Assembly: GCF_027497355.1 (NCBI RefSeq)
Contig: NZ_CP114909.1
Location: 4,855,001 to 4,919,000 of the forward strand
DNA length: 64,000 nt
Reading direction: 5' to 3'
From: Micromonospora sp. WMMA1947
Lineage (GTDB): Bacteria; Actinomycetota; Actinomycetes; Mycobacteriales; Micromonosporaceae
The position numbers and the translations under genes are program-made. The notes under the pieces were generated by a model that worked only from the letters and a program-made list of their open reading frames with translations, had not been told where the DNA came from and did not search any database. Numbering within the stretch: the stretch's first letter is position 1; every line of letters begins with the position of its first letter. Positions 63,779 to 64,000 of the stretch are shown here, piece by piece.

Positions 63779-64000
63779 TCAGTCCGGCAGCCGGGGCATC
63801 TCGACGCCCGGGTCGCGGCCGAGCAGCACCCCGCGGGTCAGCGCCCGCGAGCCGAAGCGGTCCCGTACCGCGTCGACGGCGGCGTCCAGCGCCGGCCCCG
63901 GGTCGGCGGTTAAGGGCAGGGCGAGCTGGGTGTGCCCGCCGCCGAGGTTGCCCACCGACACGCCGAGCAGCGTGACGCCGCGCAGGTCGATCTGGGGCAG
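63779..64000 (-). CDS. dinB: DNA polymerase IV (Y family), C-terminal fragment
   Basis: About 73 C-terminal residues are visible; the 5' end lies beyond the right edge. The segment reads DLRGVTLLGVSVGNLGGG, then a little-finger-like strand and DAAVDAVRDRFGSRALTRGVLLGRD, which matches the end of actinobacterial DinB/ImuB-type polymerases. These perform error-prone translesion synthesis. The 105 bases beyond its stop, toward the small membrane peptide gene, hold no evident feature. Confidence 0.75.
   Translation of the reverse strand: MPQIDLRGVTLLGVSVGNLGGGHTQLALPLTADPGPALDAAVDAVRDRFGSRALTRGVLLGRDPGVEMPRLPD

Overview
The window is chromosomal DNA of a high-G+C filamentous actinobacterium. Third codon positions are almost all G or C, GTG starts are common, and gene starts often overlap the previous stop as ATGA or GTGA. 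Several genes appear to be leaderless behind a TANNNT box. The gene repertoire fits Micromonosporaceae, most likely Micromonospora: secreted GH10, GH16 and GH81 enzymes with carbohydrate-binding modules, an Rpf protein under a c-di-AMP riboswitch, HxlR, LuxR-LAL and DUF3558 families, and a large TIR/NACHT/WD40 protein. That placement is inference from gene content. I see no phage, insertion sequence, tRNA, rRNA, CRISPR array or biosynthetic gene cluster.

Layout. 1-7.4 kb: an SLC13/ArsB-type permease (3' end off the window) diverges from a 1,924-residue STAND-type receptor (TIR, degenerate phosphoesterase, NACHT, pentapeptide repeats, WD40). Three different inverted repeats follow it. 7.4-11.2 kb: secreted laminarinase, MFS exporter with its ArsR-type regulator, DinB-like protein. 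11.2-14 kb: a tightly overlapped operon of FadR-type regulator, alkylglycerol-monooxygenase-like hydroxylase, YhhN/TMEM86-like lysoplasmalogenase and smpB, with a TGGT-N3-ACCA operator in front. 14-20.5 kb: htpG, an HxlR-SDR pair, an LLM oxidoreductase-hemerythrin fusion, a c-di-AMP riboswitch with its rpf-LysM gene, and a YbaB-like gene. 20.5-33.2 kb: M4 protease, class A penicillin-binding protein, GNAT, a proline-punctuated repeat protein, a lipid kinase, a nucleotidyltransferase, a GlcD-GlcF fusion coupled to a membrane-anchored glutaredoxin, and a VOC protein. 33.2-43 kb: GH81 glucanase under a twin-operator promoter, a YciO/Sua5 protein, a Na+/H+ antiporter, a secreted beta-propeller, GH10 xylanase and an S1 protease. 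43-55 kb: small metabolic genes, a two-component system beside a DUF998 membrane protein, DUF1905-Sir2, LtrA, a TetR/membrane-protein pair, and a LuxR-LAL regulator. 55-64 kb: three lipoproteins, an orphan fused MalF-MalG-type permease, a second lipid kinase, DUF2267, dienelactone hydrolase, an FUSC protein, an unlisted 46-residue membrane peptide, and the 3' end of a DNA polymerase IV gene.

How the parts connect. The secreted enzymes (GH16, GH81, GH10, M4, S1) form a saprophytic set for fungal and plant cell-wall polymers; the GH81 gene has the clearest promoter/operator architecture. The most distinctive systems are the multi-domain TIR-NACHT receptor, which looks like an abortive-infection-type sensor, and the hydroxylase/lysoplasmalogenase operon, whose composition parallels mammalian ether-lipid cleavage (AGMO plus TMEM86). 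Both functions are inferred from domain recognition by eye; no searches were run.
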